Assembly (NCBI RefSeq): GCF_009193215.1 | Contig: NZ_VYVA01000001.1 | Span: 1,054,001-1,118,000 of the forward strand | Source of the DNA: Flavicella marina | GTDB lineage: Bacteria > Bacteroidota > Bacteroidia > Flavobacteriales > Flavobacteriaceae | Length of the DNA stretch: 64,000 nt | Direction: 5' to 3' | Shown: piece by piece, positions 29,896 through 38,725 of the stretch | How the letters are laid out: each line of letters starts with the position of its first letter | Numbering within the stretch: position 1 is the first letter of the stretch | Notes under the pieces: generated by a model | Database searches by the model: none | Seen by the model: the letters and a program-made list of their open reading frames with translations, nothing else | Told to the model about the DNA's origin: nothing | Position numbers and translations under genes: made by a program

Positions 29896-32412
29896 TTAAT
29901 TTTTAGTTATTGTTAAAGTGTTGTTTGATAATGGTGTTTCTGTTTTTAAAATATAGAGCCCCTTTTTTAAAGAGACTGTTTTCAGTTCAATTTTTCTGTT
30001 TTTGATTTCAAGTTTTTGAGAAATGACTTTTTGACCCAGTGAGTTAAAGATCTGTACAGAACAAGTATTGCTGTTATCTGTTCCAAAATCTATAATATAT
30101 TCGTCTTGAAATGGATTCGGATAACCTATAATTTCGCCTCCGATAACAATTTTTTCTTCAAAAGAGCCTACACATTCTTTGTCGGTTGTTACTTCCAAAA
30201 TATTTTCTCCATTAGATAAAGGGAGTTCAATAATGTTTTTATTCGTTCTAAATAGTTTTTCGTTGATAGAAATGTTATATGCATTACTACCTTTTAAGGT
30301 GAGTAAAAGTTTTTTTGATATTTTGTTTATTTGTGTTTTTACGTCTAGAGTAGTTGGGTCGTTAATAACAACAGTATAAAGATTGATTAAAGCTGTATTG
30401 TGTTGTGCTGTAAGTACGATGTTATATGCTCCTGAATGTAAATTCTCTACAGTCAGTTTTGAATTGAATTCGAAGGTTTGATTAAAATTATCTTGAGTGA
30501 TTGTAGCTGTGTAATTATCCTCGACAATCGGATAAAAAACTATTTGACCTTCAGATGAGTCTGGACAAGGATTAGATACTGTTTTAATATCTAAAACATT
30601 TATCGGTTTTTCAAAAAACTCAGTTACCAATATCATAGAACTGATATGTCCACCATTATCAGGAAAGGTTACTGAGACTGTAGTATTTTCGTTGATAAGT
30701 TGTGATGGTACAGGGATTTCGATCATACCAAAAAAATCATCACGATTTGCTTGGTCGTATCCTTTGTAGTTTGTGGGAACCGGTACTTGAACTCCGTTTA
30801 CTAAAACGGTTGGTTGTTTTGTAACATCGTGCTTTCTACCGATACTCATCCTAAGAGTTGCATAACCGTTTCCTTGAGCCACATTTGAGAATGTGTAATT
30901 AATTGTGTTGTTTGTTGATATCGGTTCTAAGTAGTTTGTAGCATAATAATTTTTCATGTTTATGCTATTGTCAAATATGATGTCATCCGAAAAATTGTAC
31001 TCTAGCATAACAAATTCATCTTTGATTAAATGAATTTGTTCAGGAGCTGTAGTTGAAGTATTGATATCAAAAAGAGGGTATTTCTGAGGAAATATTTTTA
31101 AATTTTTAGTTTGTATAGACTCTAGTCCGGCAAGATTAGATAACATTTTCAAATTGACGGTTTGTTCGTTATCGTCTAAATTGCTCAATGCGACATACAT
31201 TTTTGAACCATCAATAAAAGCATGTGTTTGTATGTCTGGATTATCACTTTTGATGAATACACGTTTTCCTTTGACATTTTTCCATAGTTCGTAGAAAAAT
31301 ATTCTTGGTGTATATTCCCAACCTTCGATTTGATCTACTGGAACTCCAATGTTTGTAGGTTTCCAAAGCACTGCTCCATAAGGCTGGTAATTGTTTTCTG
31401 GAGTAATATGCCATGTAGCTTTTCCTGTGATGAACGGAATTGACACACAAATTCGATCTTCTCTATCTAATAGATTAAATAAGATATGATTGATAGATGC
31501 AACGGTTTGAACGCTTGCCAAATCACTATAATCATCACCATAACCTTTTTCTATGGCACCGTATTCTGTAATAGCATGTGGTTTTACTTTGTTCCATTTG
31601 ATCATGCTATAGTTTTCAATCATGTCTAAAATTGCTTCAGAATTACTGCCTGATCTTTTAGAATCTTGACCTGTTACATTGATTCCATCATAGAGATGTG
31701 TAGAAAAACCATACATGTTGTCACCGGCAGTGTCCATGAACATCTTCATGCTGTCGTTCCAATGTCCGAAGTCCCATAATTCTAAAGAGGGCCAGGCAGA
31801 AGAATACCCAATAACTTTCATGTTTACCAATTCTGGTTTGTTATGAATACGTTTACCGACCTCATTGTATAATTCTGCCATTTGAACTTTAATGATTTGG
31901 TTTTTTTCAGGATCCCATCCCTCATAAAAATCATCGGCATGAACAAATGGTTCGTTCATCACTTCAAAATATTCTTGTCTACCAGAATCATTGGCGAAAT
32001 TGTTATAATATTCTGCCGCCCAATCACCCGCAGCAACTACATCAATGTCAAATTTATAAACCGATCTAGGATGTTCTGTTGCGACATAATTTTTCAAAAC
32101 AGATTTGATAGATCCATTATTCGGTTTAGGATCTGGATAGACACCTACTTCACCAGTTTTACTGTTAGCGTAAGAGAAGGCTCCCCAGAAACCTCTTCCT
32201 CCGGAAACATTGTAGTCAGCTCTAAATTTAGATTGATCATTGTCCATTCCAGTATCATGTACAGAAAAAAACTTAGCTCTATCAATCTCAGAGATCCCAT
32301 TGAGAAACTTTTGACAGTTTGGGTCTATGAATACATTCGTTTCTTGAGCGTGGATCCATGAGAATCCAAACGAAATGAAACAGATGAATATATATTGATA
32401 AAAAGATTTCAT
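29896..32412 (-). CDS. GH86 beta-agarase/beta-porphyranase with T9SS sorting tail
   Basis: 838 residues. Signal peptide (ending SWIHAQ). GH86 barrel with acid/base Glu154 in EVMNEPFVHADD and nucleophile Glu283 in HAITEYGA; other marks IGYSSAWPSLELWDFGHWND and STHLYDGINVTG. Two beta-sandwich domains end near FPDNGGHISSMIL (~625). Then two beta modules like those of the neighbouring beta-helix protein (PLSNGENILEVTTDKECVG) and a T9SS type A tail (GYPNPFQDEYIIDF to the C-terminus). The tail implies a surface or secreted endo-enzyme making the first cuts. A repeat operator and a perfect TAGTTTTG lie upstream, so it heads its own transcription unit with the beta-helix and Fn3 genes. Confidence 0.94.
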   Translation of the reverse strand: MKSFYQYIFICFISFGFSWIHAQETNVFIDPNCQKFLNGISEIDRAKFFSVHDTGMDNDQSKFRADYNVSGGRGFWGAFSYANSKTGEVGVYPDPKPNNGSIKSVLKNYVATEHPRSVYKFDIDVVAAGDWAAEYYNNFANDSGRQEYFEVMNEPFVHADDFYEGWDPEKNQIIKVQMAELYNEVGKRIHNKPELVNMKVIGYSSAWPSLELWDFGHWNDSMKMFMDTAGDNMYGFSTHLYDGINVTGQDSKRSGSNSEAILDMIENYSMIKWNKVKPHAITEYGAIEKGYGDDYSDLASVQTVASINHILFNLLDREDRICVSIPFITGKATWHITPENNYQPYGAVLWKPTNIGVPVDQIEGWEYTPRIFFYELWKNVKGKRVFIKSDNPDIQTHAFIDGSKMYVALSNLDDNEQTVNLKMLSNLAGLESIQTKNLKIFPQKYPLFDINTSTTAPEQIHLIKDEFVMLEYNFSDDIIFDNSINMKNYYATNYLEPISTNNTINYTFSNVAQGNGYATLRMSIGRKHDVTKQPTVLVNGVQVPVPTNYKGYDQANRDDFFGMIEIPVPSQLINENTTVSVTFPDNGGHISSMILVTEFFEKPINVLDIKTVSNPCPDSSEGQIVFYPIVEDNYTATITQDNFNQTFEFNSKLTVENLHSGAYNIVLTAQHNTALINLYTVVINDPTTLDVKTQINKISKKLLLTLKGSNAYNISINEKLFRTNKNIIELPLSNGENILEVTTDKECVGSFEEKIVIGGEIIGYPNPFQDEYIIDFGTDNSNTCSVQIFNSLGQKVISQKLEIKNRKIELKTVSLKKGLYILKTETPLSNNTLTITKN

Positions 32413-32442
32413 ATAAAGAGTGTCCTAATTAACTTGTTTTGA

Positions 32443-32450
32443 CAAAACTA
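32443..32450 (-). promoter_or_regulatory. -7 promoter element of the minus-strand GH86 unit
   Basis: The coding strand reads TAGTTTTG, a perfect TAnnTTTG. Its last base lies 31 nt before the GH86 ATG and 39 nt after the start of the proximal half-site. Confidence 0.65.
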
Positions 32451-32469
32451 GGTGTATCGAAGTTTTTTT

Positions 32470-32503
32470 GGGGCAACAAATGAAGTTGAATGGAAAACAA
32501 ATG
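32470..32503 (-). promoter_or_regulatory. Tandem-repeat operator upstream of GH86-T9SS (PUL site 2)
   Basis: On the coding strand, half-sites CATTTGTTTTCC (from 32503) and CATTTGTTGCCCC (from 32482) start 21 bp apart. The proximal one starts 39 nt before the last base of the -7 element. Confidence 0.75.
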
Positions 32504-32518
32504 TCTTAGGTATCCAAT

Positions 32519-32557
32519 AAAAAAGGCATGACTACAATAAGTAGGCATGCCTTTTTA
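32519..32557 (-). terminator. Terminator after the GH29 gene
   Basis: Stem aaaaggcatg (32521-32530) / catgcctttt (32546-32555) with further imperfect pairing toward the loop. Read on the minus strand it ends in a T-run, placing it right after GH29 and before the GH86 operator. Confidence 0.8.
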
Positions 32558-32577
32558 AGACCAACATAACCAAACAT

Positions 32578-34125
32578 TTATATTGTTATTTCTATCGTAT
32601 ATGCAAAATTGCAAGGCTTGGTTTTTGGCATTGCTACCTGTAGACCAGAGCTTGTTTGTTTCCATGTTATTTTTTCTTCACTACCAAGAACTTTGATTTT
32701 CGAGAAATTCAAATCCATTGCATGAGGGTTTCCTTTGGCTAAGGTTTTAATGTTTACAACCCCATTTTTTGGCCAATCGAGTACTATTGCATAGAGTTTA
32801 TCTCCTTTGCAAGTAAATCGAATATCTTCAGCTGATAAATTTTGGTTGTTACCTTCTGAGTGATGACCCTTTTTTACTTCTGTAGGTCCTTCACCAAAAG
32901 TTCTCCAATATTTAGTATTGTAAATAGCCTTTCCGTTGGTTGTTAACCAACTTCCCATTTCTAATAAAATTTTTACTTGATCTTCTGGAATTTCACCGTT
33001 TGCTTTAGGTCCAACGTTTAATAGTAAATTCCCATTTTTACTTACGATGTCTACTAAATCATCGATTAATTGGTTCGCAGTTTTTGATTCCCAATTTGTC
33101 ACGTAACTCCAAGAGTTTTTACCTATTGATGTATCTGTTTGCCAAGGCAACTCTCTTATTCCAGGTAATTTTCCTCTTTCTAAATCATAGACTACGGTAC
33201 CTTCAGGGAATGCTTCATGTGAAAAGTTTTTGTCTTGTAACACAACTTCTTTTCCCCATTCGATTCCTTTGTTATAATAATAAGCCGCTAATTTTGGTCT
33301 CATTTCAGCGAAATCAGGAATGTCAACATAAAAATCTAACCAAAAAATATCTGGCTGATAATTGTCTAAAACATCTTTTGTTCTTGCCCACCATCTGTCT
33401 TTGAATTTTTGTGAAACAGGTTCTGTTAAATCTGTACCTTTTGAAGAATACAAATCTGCATATTCTGGATCTGTTGTGTCGAACCAAGGTTTTTTGTTGT
33501 AAAAAGACCAGTTGAAAGCAAAATGTGACGAGGTACCCATAATCATACCTTTTTCACGTCCTGCCTTGAATAATTCTCCAAGAATATCTCTTTTGGGACC
33601 CATATCATAAGCATTCCACCTTGTAGTATTAGATTTATACATGGCAAAACCATCGTGATGATCAGCAACAGGAATTACGTATTTTGCACCTGCTTTTTGA
33701 AATAATTCAATCCATGATACAGCATTGAATTTTTCACCTTTAAACATAGGAATAAAGTCTTTGTATCCAAATTCTTTTTGGTCACCCCAATGTTTTTTAT
33801 GATGTAAATACTCTTTACTTGGCCCTAGCTTACCAGTGTTTAATTGCGCGTTAAAGTTGGCCGTATCCATATACATTTGTCTTGGGTACCACTCAGAACC
33901 ATAAGCAGGAACAGTATAGGCTCCCCAATGGATAAATATTCCGAATTTAGCTTTGTTAAACCATTCAGGGTCTTTATAATTTTTTTTAATGCTTTCCCAA
34001 TTGGCCTCATATTTTATAGCATTTGTATTCGCTTGTTTTGTTGCTTGAACTTTTTTATTTGCACAGGAGCCGATGATTAGTGCTATTACAAGACAAAAAT
34101 ATACGGTTATTTTTTTCAATTCCAT
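32578..34125 (-). CDS. GH29 alpha-L-fucosidase/alpha-L-galactosidase, lipoprotein
   Basis: 515 residues. Lipobox LIIGSCANK with Cys21, so membrane-anchored. GH29 TIM barrel: EWFNKAKFGIFIHWGAYTVPAYGSEWYPR near the N-terminus, KYVIPVADHHDGFAMYKS, and the nucleophile Asp264 in IFWLDFYVD, which differs from the usual FDGGW context. A C-terminal beta-sandwich follows. GH29 enzymes are retaining exo-alpha-L-fucosidases, but a GH29 in a gut Bacteroides porphyran locus acts on L-galactose. Next to two GH86 genes and a GH2, alpha-L-galactosidase activity is a good alternative. It has its own repeat operator and an unusually long leader (about 165 nt), and is closed by its own terminator. Confidence 0.92.
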   Translation of the reverse strand: MELKKITVYFCLVIALIIGSCANKKVQATKQANTNAIKYEANWESIKKNYKDPEWFNKAKFGIFIHWGAYTVPAYGSEWYPRQMYMDTANFNAQLNTGKLGPSKEYLHHKKHWGDQKEFGYKDFIPMFKGEKFNAVSWIELFQKAGAKYVIPVADHHDGFAMYKSNTTRWNAYDMGPKRDILGELFKAGREKGMIMGTSSHFAFNWSFYNKKPWFDTTDPEYADLYSSKGTDLTEPVSQKFKDRWWARTKDVLDNYQPDIFWLDFYVDIPDFAEMRPKLAAYYYNKGIEWGKEVVLQDKNFSHEAFPEGTVVYDLERGKLPGIRELPWQTDTSIGKNSWSYVTNWESKTANQLIDDLVDIVSKNGNLLLNVGPKANGEIPEDQVKILLEMGSWLTTNGKAIYNTKYWRTFGEGPTEVKKGHHSEGNNQNLSAEDIRFTCKGDKLYAIVLDWPKNGVVNIKTLAKGNPHAMDLNFSKIKVLGSEEKITWKQTSSGLQVAMPKTKPCNFAYTIEITI

Positions 34126-34292
34126 TGTTTACAGTTTTAATATGATTTGTAGGGTACTGCTGTCATTTGTTAGGTCCCGGATTTTTTCTTGGGATTATTT
34201 ATGTTTTTATATTGTGTCATCGTTGCCAATAACAGTTGCAATAAGTTTCAGGTTTTGATGCATTCTGAAATAATTGTAATTCTATATGTTTT
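34126..34292 (-). promoter_or_regulatory. Long GH29 leader
   Basis: About 165 nt lie between the predicted promoter and the GH29 ATG, against roughly 20-35 nt at the other PUL promoters. An 18-codon upstream reading frame (34263 down to 34207, beginning MHQNLKLIA) and a small tttcag/ctgaaa inverted repeat occur in it. Neither has independent support. No other gene seen. Confidence 0.35.
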
Positions 34293-34300
34293 CAAAATTA
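34293..34300 (-). promoter_or_regulatory. -7 promoter element of the GH29 unit
   Basis: The coding strand reads TAATTTTG, a perfect TAnnTTTG, with the same 39-nt relation to the upstream half-site as at the other three PUL promoters. Confidence 0.65.
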
Positions 34301-34319
34301 GTTTCGAGATTGAGTTTTT

Positions 34320-34353
34320 GGGAAACTAAATGATTTTATTGAGGAAACAAATG
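34320..34353 (-). promoter_or_regulatory. Tandem-repeat operator upstream of GH29 (PUL site 3)
   Basis: On the coding strand, half-sites CATTTGTTTCC (from 34353) and CATTTAGTTTCCC (from 34332) start 21 bp apart. This copy is close to the susC copy even in the spacer, and differs by one inserted base in the proximal half-site. Confidence 0.78.
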
Positions 34354-34457
34354 GCTTATATCCTTTATGTTTACTAATATTTTGCGTTTTTTCAGTTAGG
34401 TCAATTTCAAATATAAACGGGAGATAAGGGAATTGTTATAGTGGTGTTTAAAATGGG

Positions 34458-35066
34458 TTATTCAAACTTTATTGTACTAACATAAACTTTCATATCGTAC
34501 ATGTATTTTTTGATTTCAGAATAATTATTGTAAAGATGGTGACTTGGATTTATATCAATACCACTTATAACTTTAATTAATTGGTCTTTTTCTTTACTCT
34601 CAAGATAATAGAAACTGCTAAATGATTTCATGGGTAGTTTTTCTGTTGAATGACCAGAAATCATATAAATTTGAGAAGCATTTGTTTCTTTCATTTCGTT
34701 GCTACTATATTTATGTAAAGTTTTATAGTCCCATGTACCATTTTTTCCATAATTCTCGAGATCTGATAGAAGCCTATCTTTCAAATTTTCATTTTTATTT
34801 TTAGGTAATTTTATCACTGTAAGTAACACACTGAAATCATCATTTAAAACGATTGGAACAAAAGTTAATTGATATTTTTCGTTGAAGGTAGGCGGAATAT
34901 CAAAATCTGGGATTTTTATACTAAAGCCATTAAGTTGTTTCCTTTCGATTTCATAGGTTTCACCGTTTTTAAGTTTGTATTCAACTTTTTGTTGGTTATA
35001 TCCTTGATAGGAGAATAAAAAAATAAAAATAATTATTAATAAATAGTTCAATTGTCTTGTGTTCAT
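34458..35066 (-). CDS. Exported protein of unknown function in the PUL
   Basis: 202 residues. Signal peptide or N-terminal anchor (LNYLLIIIFIFLFSYQGYNQQ), then one mixed alpha/beta domain with a repeated Phe-x-Ile-x-IPDFDIPPTF start and Lys-rich middle. It looks like a small periplasmic protein of the kind that takes up stress or lipid-like ligands, but I recognise no family. It sits between the terminator that closes susCD-SGBP and the GH29 operator, so it is probably expressed separately or by read-through. Its more AT-rich, Lys/Asn-rich composition than the neighbouring enzymes hints at a late insertion (weak inference). Confidence 0.65.
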   Translation of the reverse strand: MNTRQLNYLLIIIFIFLFSYQGYNQQKVEYKLKNGETYEIERKQLNGFSIKIPDFDIPPTFNEKYQLTFVPIVLNDDFSVLLTVIKLPKNKNENLKDRLLSDLENYGKNGTWDYKTLHKYSSNEMKETNASQIYMISGHSTEKLPMKSFSSFYYLESKEKDQLIKVISGIDINPSHHLYNNYSEIKKYMYDMKVYVSTIKFE

Positions 35067-35143
35067 AGCTAGTGTTTTGTAACTCGGTATCGAGTTAATA
35101 AATAAAAGATTTGAATTATAAGTTTCTTAACGATTGGAATAAT

Positions 35144-35175
35144 AAAAAAGCCTACAATAATGTATTGTAGGCTTT
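35144..35175 (-). terminator. Terminator closing the susC-susD-glycan-binding operon
   Basis: Perfect 13-bp inverted repeat aaagcctacaata (35147-35159) / tattgtaggcttt (35163-35175), loop atg. On the minus strand it is followed by a T-run, 20 nt after the glycan-binding lipoprotein stop. Confidence 0.9.
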
Positions 35176-35195
35176 AGTTATTCAATTTATTCGTA

Positions 35196-36770
35196 TTAAG
35201 GTCTTACGTCTTTTTCTTTAATTACGAAATCATCGTAATACATAACACCTCTTTTTGCTCTATCCTCACCAGGAATTCTCAACATAATTGCTGATCCTGG
35301 TTTTAGACCTCCAGGTGCATACTCGTAAGAGAATTTTTGCCATGTTCCAACAGCTGAAGCAGCTCCGGTCCACCATCCTTTCCATTGTCCATTAATGAAA
35401 TGAGGCCACATGTTTACATAATCACTTCCTGTTTCTATATATAACCAGAACTCTAAAATATAAGTTTTATCTTCTAGCGTAAATTGAGCTCCATTACTCA
35501 TAGGGTTGTATCTATGATTGGCGGCATTATTTCTTTCTTCTCCGTCAAATGTAAGTTTTAAACTGTAGTCACCTGAATGAGGGTTGTCAGTTGTAACTTC
35601 GATTAATGTATCATCTTCCCAAGATGGTTTCCATGATTCAGATACTCCACCATCTTCAAGAGTAGAAGCAGCTTCACTAAAGATATTAACAAAATATGAA
35701 GTAACCGCAAGATTTGAGAATGCAGCTGGTTTTCTCGTATCTGTAGATTCTAAAGTACCCATTCCATCATAAGAAACATCAATATCATCTGACTCATAAA
35801 TTTGGTCAACTAAAGTTATTTCTAATAATGTTGCATCTGCTGAATTTACAGTAACCTCATCAATTACAAATGGATTCCCATTTACGTTAACGGTAAAGTG
35901 TGATTCTTGACCTGTAAATGGAGCAAATTCACCATTAAATGGAATTTGAATTGTTTGATCTTCAAGCTCTACTATTTCGCCAGAGATAATGAAAGGCTGA
36001 GAAGATGGGATTACTTTAAAATTTACTGGAATTTGGTATTGTTCCCAGTCACCTGGAACATTCTGTGTAGTACGACTCAATTGAAGAGACCCATTCCAAA
36101 TACCTAGTTTTTTGAATACCAATGTAGCAACCTGATCGGTACTGGTAGATCCACCTACATTCCATCTCCAAGTATCTGGACGTCCAATTACAGTTACATC
36201 TGTAAATTCTAAGTTGTCTCCTGCTTCGATATAGATTGTGTCTAAAGGATTTTCATGAGGAACAAGTGCCCCAGCTTGTCTAACTTCAATTGCAGGTACG
36301 ATGGTGTCATATACGTCTACAACAAAAGTAGTGTCCATTACCCATTTGTCACCCATTTTTACGGCAGGTATTGTATCATTTCCTCTAAAAGCAACAGAGT
36401 CTTTAAAAGTATTGTATAGTCTAATATCTTGTAAACCTGATTTTTTGAACAATACATGAATCGTTTTGTCTGTAGTTTCTGTAGCCCCTCTATTCACGAT
36501 AAATTGATCGAATACTGAGTCTAATCTTTGAATAGGGCCTTTCAAGAAATAGTTACCTTCACTAATAGTCCATTTGTGGTCAATTGTTCCTTGAGACAAA
36601 TCTGAGAAAGACATGTATTTATCAATACCCACTTTCCATTCTGTTTGTCTTAATGCAGAAGTGTACCATCCAAGATCAGAGTTAGAATTAGGTGCATCAT
36701 AGTCGTTATTGTTGCAACTGGTGAAAATTGCAGAAACAATAAGTGCGATTGCTAATATTTTATTTTTCAT
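35196..36770 (-). CDS. SusE-position surface glycan-binding lipoprotein
   Basis: 524 residues. Lipobox AIFTSCNNN (Cys about 19) followed by acidic/Asn residues typical of surface export in Bacteroidota. Several Ig/PKD-like domains fill the middle (TIYIEAGDNLEFTDVTVIG with DTWRWNVGG, then IISGEIVELEDQ). The C-terminal ~165 residues (ESWKPSWEDDTLIEV to YYDDFVIKEKDV) look like a jelly-roll carbohydrate-binding module with exposed Trp (GQWKGWWTGA). It follows susD by 37 nt. Role: binds the polysaccharide at the surface and hands oligosaccharides to SusD/SusC. It is not a close SusE homologue; position and architecture drive the call. Confidence 0.85.
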   Translation of the reverse strand: MKNKILAIALIVSAIFTSCNNNDYDAPNSNSDLGWYTSALRQTEWKVGIDKYMSFSDLSQGTIDHKWTISEGNYFLKGPIQRLDSVFDQFIVNRGATETTDKTIHVLFKKSGLQDIRLYNTFKDSVAFRGNDTIPAVKMGDKWVMDTTFVVDVYDTIVPAIEVRQAGALVPHENPLDTIYIEAGDNLEFTDVTVIGRPDTWRWNVGGSTSTDQVATLVFKKLGIWNGSLQLSRTTQNVPGDWEQYQIPVNFKVIPSSQPFIISGEIVELEDQTIQIPFNGEFAPFTGQESHFTVNVNGNPFVIDEVTVNSADATLLEITLVDQIYESDDIDVSYDGMGTLESTDTRKPAAFSNLAVTSYFVNIFSEAASTLEDGGVSESWKPSWEDDTLIEVTTDNPHSGDYSLKLTFDGEERNNAANHRYNPMSNGAQFTLEDKTYILEFWLYIETGSDYVNMWPHFINGQWKGWWTGAASAVGTWQKFSYEYAPGGLKPGSAIMLRIPGEDRAKRGVMYYDDFVIKEKDVRP

Positions 36771-36807
36771 TGTATAAGTTTTTTAATTATAAATTGAAGA
36801 ATCAGAT

Positions 36808-38664
36808 CTACTGATTATCATATAATTTAGGGTTAGAATCAACTTCACTATTTGGTATTGGCCAATAAGCATGTAAATCCTTTACATAATTTGCTGCTGA
36901 TAAATGAAACTCTTGAAAGTCTGCAACCGCAGGCTCTGCTCCATCGTTTTTCAATACAGCTCCCCATTTTGTACCACTAGTATTATCTTTTGTTGTAAAA
37001 GTGAAATTCTCAACATAATATTCTTTTTGAGATAGGGTAGTGAAATGATCATTCAACGTTGTGATTACTCCGTTTTCAGCCCATCTTCTTAAGTCGATAT
37101 GTCTAATTGCATTACCCTCGATAGAAAGCTCTAAAGGTCTTTCTTTGTATACTAAATGTTGCATTAAAGTTCCGTTCTTACCCGTAGTATATGCAATGTT
37201 GTCATGAATGTTTGCTGGGAATTCTCCGGTACCATCGAAACCTAACAACTGTAAAGCTGACCTTCTTCTAACTCTGTTTATGTAAATCAAAGCGTCGTCA
37301 ACAGAACCATCATTCATTAAGATACATTCTGCATACATTAAGTAGATATCTGCTAAACGAATCAATCTAACATTGACACCTGATCTAGGGGTTGCAGCTG
37401 AGATTAATCTTTCACTTTCAGCAAAATCCCAGTTCGTGTACTTTCTAAAATATGCATATTCTTTGTTGTTAAATGGTGCTGATTGTGCAGGTGTCAACGG
37501 TGCGTAAACGGTTTCGAACTCTGGTTCATTCGTGTCATCACCATCATCTATTTCTTGTTTAAGATCACCATAGTAGTAGTATAAATCTTCATCATCAGGT
37601 AAAGCGATTGAGTAAGAAGTTCTCAACGAGTATTTTCTCAAAGTTGTTCCTCCGGCTCCATCATCTACTAAATTTCTAAGATCTGTTGGATCCATTGGAT
37701 CTTCTTTATATGCCATTGTCAACCAACAAGCAGGAATCATTGTTCTCCATCCACCAACAGGGCTAATCAAAAAGTTATTTACACTAGAAGTTTGTTCTCC
37801 AGAATATGGGTCGATTTCGTCTTTATAATTTAATGAATATGCAATTTCCAAAATCGATTCAGAATTGAATTCATCCATAGTTGTAAAATTACTTCCGATA
37901 TTCGGAGCTAAGCTATAGCTGAATTCGTTAATTACCTTACCAAACCAAGTTTGTGCTTCCGTATAATTTGCAGCATACAAGTAGCTTTTTCCAATAAGAG
38001 CGGCAGCAGCACCTGCAGTGATTCTACCTAGGTTAGAACCGTCCCAAGTTGCAGGAAGGTTGTTGTAACCATATTCTAAATCTTGTAAATAAAAAGCCTG
38101 TACAGCAGCTGCAGAACTTAAAGGTTGGAAAAAGTCTTCCTCTTTTTCAGGTACAAAATCATAGATAACTACAGAACCATTGTTAAATGAATTGTGTAAG
38201 TAAAAATAGAACAGTCCTCTTAAAGCTCTAGCTTCAGCTAAAATAACTGCTGCTGCAGCTTCTTCTTGTGCACTAGGGTGTGTACCTTTTATTTTTTCAG
38301 CAGCGATAATTACTTGATTTGCTCTAAAGATTCCTTGGTACAAAAATTGCCATTTGCTGTTTGGTCCATCAGATGAATTATTAAATTGTTGTAAATAATA
38401 TTCATTGGTTGGATTAGGTCGACCAAAGCCAGGGTACGTTAAATCAGTACGATTATTCTCATCTGTTAAACGTATAGTACTTCCGTTTTTTAATGTACTA
38501 TAAACTGCGATGAGACCTTTGTCTAAGTCAGCTCTTGTTTTCCAAAAACTAGAGGTAGACAGTTCGTTTGGATTCACTTGTTCAAGAAAATCGTCACTAC
38601 ATGATGCAATGGTAATTGCTACCAGTAACATCATAGCTATTCTGTTAATATATGTTTTTTTCAT
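36808..38664 (-). CDS. SusD-family substrate-binding lipoprotein
   Basis: 618 residues from the ATG at 38664. A start 14 codons earlier (38706) is possible but would put a basic stretch before the signal peptide. Signal MKKTYINRIAMMLLVAITIASCSDDFLEQ has the usual lipobox Cys and SusD-type start. RagB/SusD landmarks: FWKTRADLDKGLIAVYS, ILAEARALRGLFYFYL, IGKSYLYAANYTEAQTWFGKV, RLADIYLMYAECIL, VYKERPLELSIEGNAIRHIDLRRW. It caps the SusC transporter at the outer membrane and captures oligosaccharides. It is 61 nt after susC. Confidence 0.96.
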   Translation of the reverse strand: MKKTYINRIAMMLLVAITIASCSDDFLEQVNPNELSTSSFWKTRADLDKGLIAVYSTLKNGSTIRLTDENNRTDLTYPGFGRPNPTNEYYLQQFNNSSDGPNSKWQFLYQGIFRANQVIIAAEKIKGTHPSAQEEAAAAVILAEARALRGLFYFYLHNSFNNGSVVIYDFVPEKEEDFFQPLSSAAAVQAFYLQDLEYGYNNLPATWDGSNLGRITAGAAAALIGKSYLYAANYTEAQTWFGKVINEFSYSLAPNIGSNFTTMDEFNSESILEIAYSLNYKDEIDPYSGEQTSSVNNFLISPVGGWRTMIPACWLTMAYKEDPMDPTDLRNLVDDGAGGTTLRKYSLRTSYSIALPDDEDLYYYYGDLKQEIDDGDDTNEPEFETVYAPLTPAQSAPFNNKEYAYFRKYTNWDFAESERLISAATPRSGVNVRLIRLADIYLMYAECILMNDGSVDDALIYINRVRRRSALQLLGFDGTGEFPANIHDNIAYTTGKNGTLMQHLVYKERPLELSIEGNAIRHIDLRRWAENGVITTLNDHFTTLSQKEYYVENFTFTTKDNTSGTKWGAVLKNDGAEPAVADFQEFHLSAANYVKDLHAYWPIPNSEVDSNPKLYDNQ

Positions 38665-38725
38665 GGTTGAAAATATTTTAATACTCTTAATTAATTTGTC
38701 TCTCATTTACTATTGGATTCTATTA

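Noticed and set aside
38664-38706. SusD start at 38706
   Set aside because: It would put 14 residues in front of a complete lipoprotein signal peptide.
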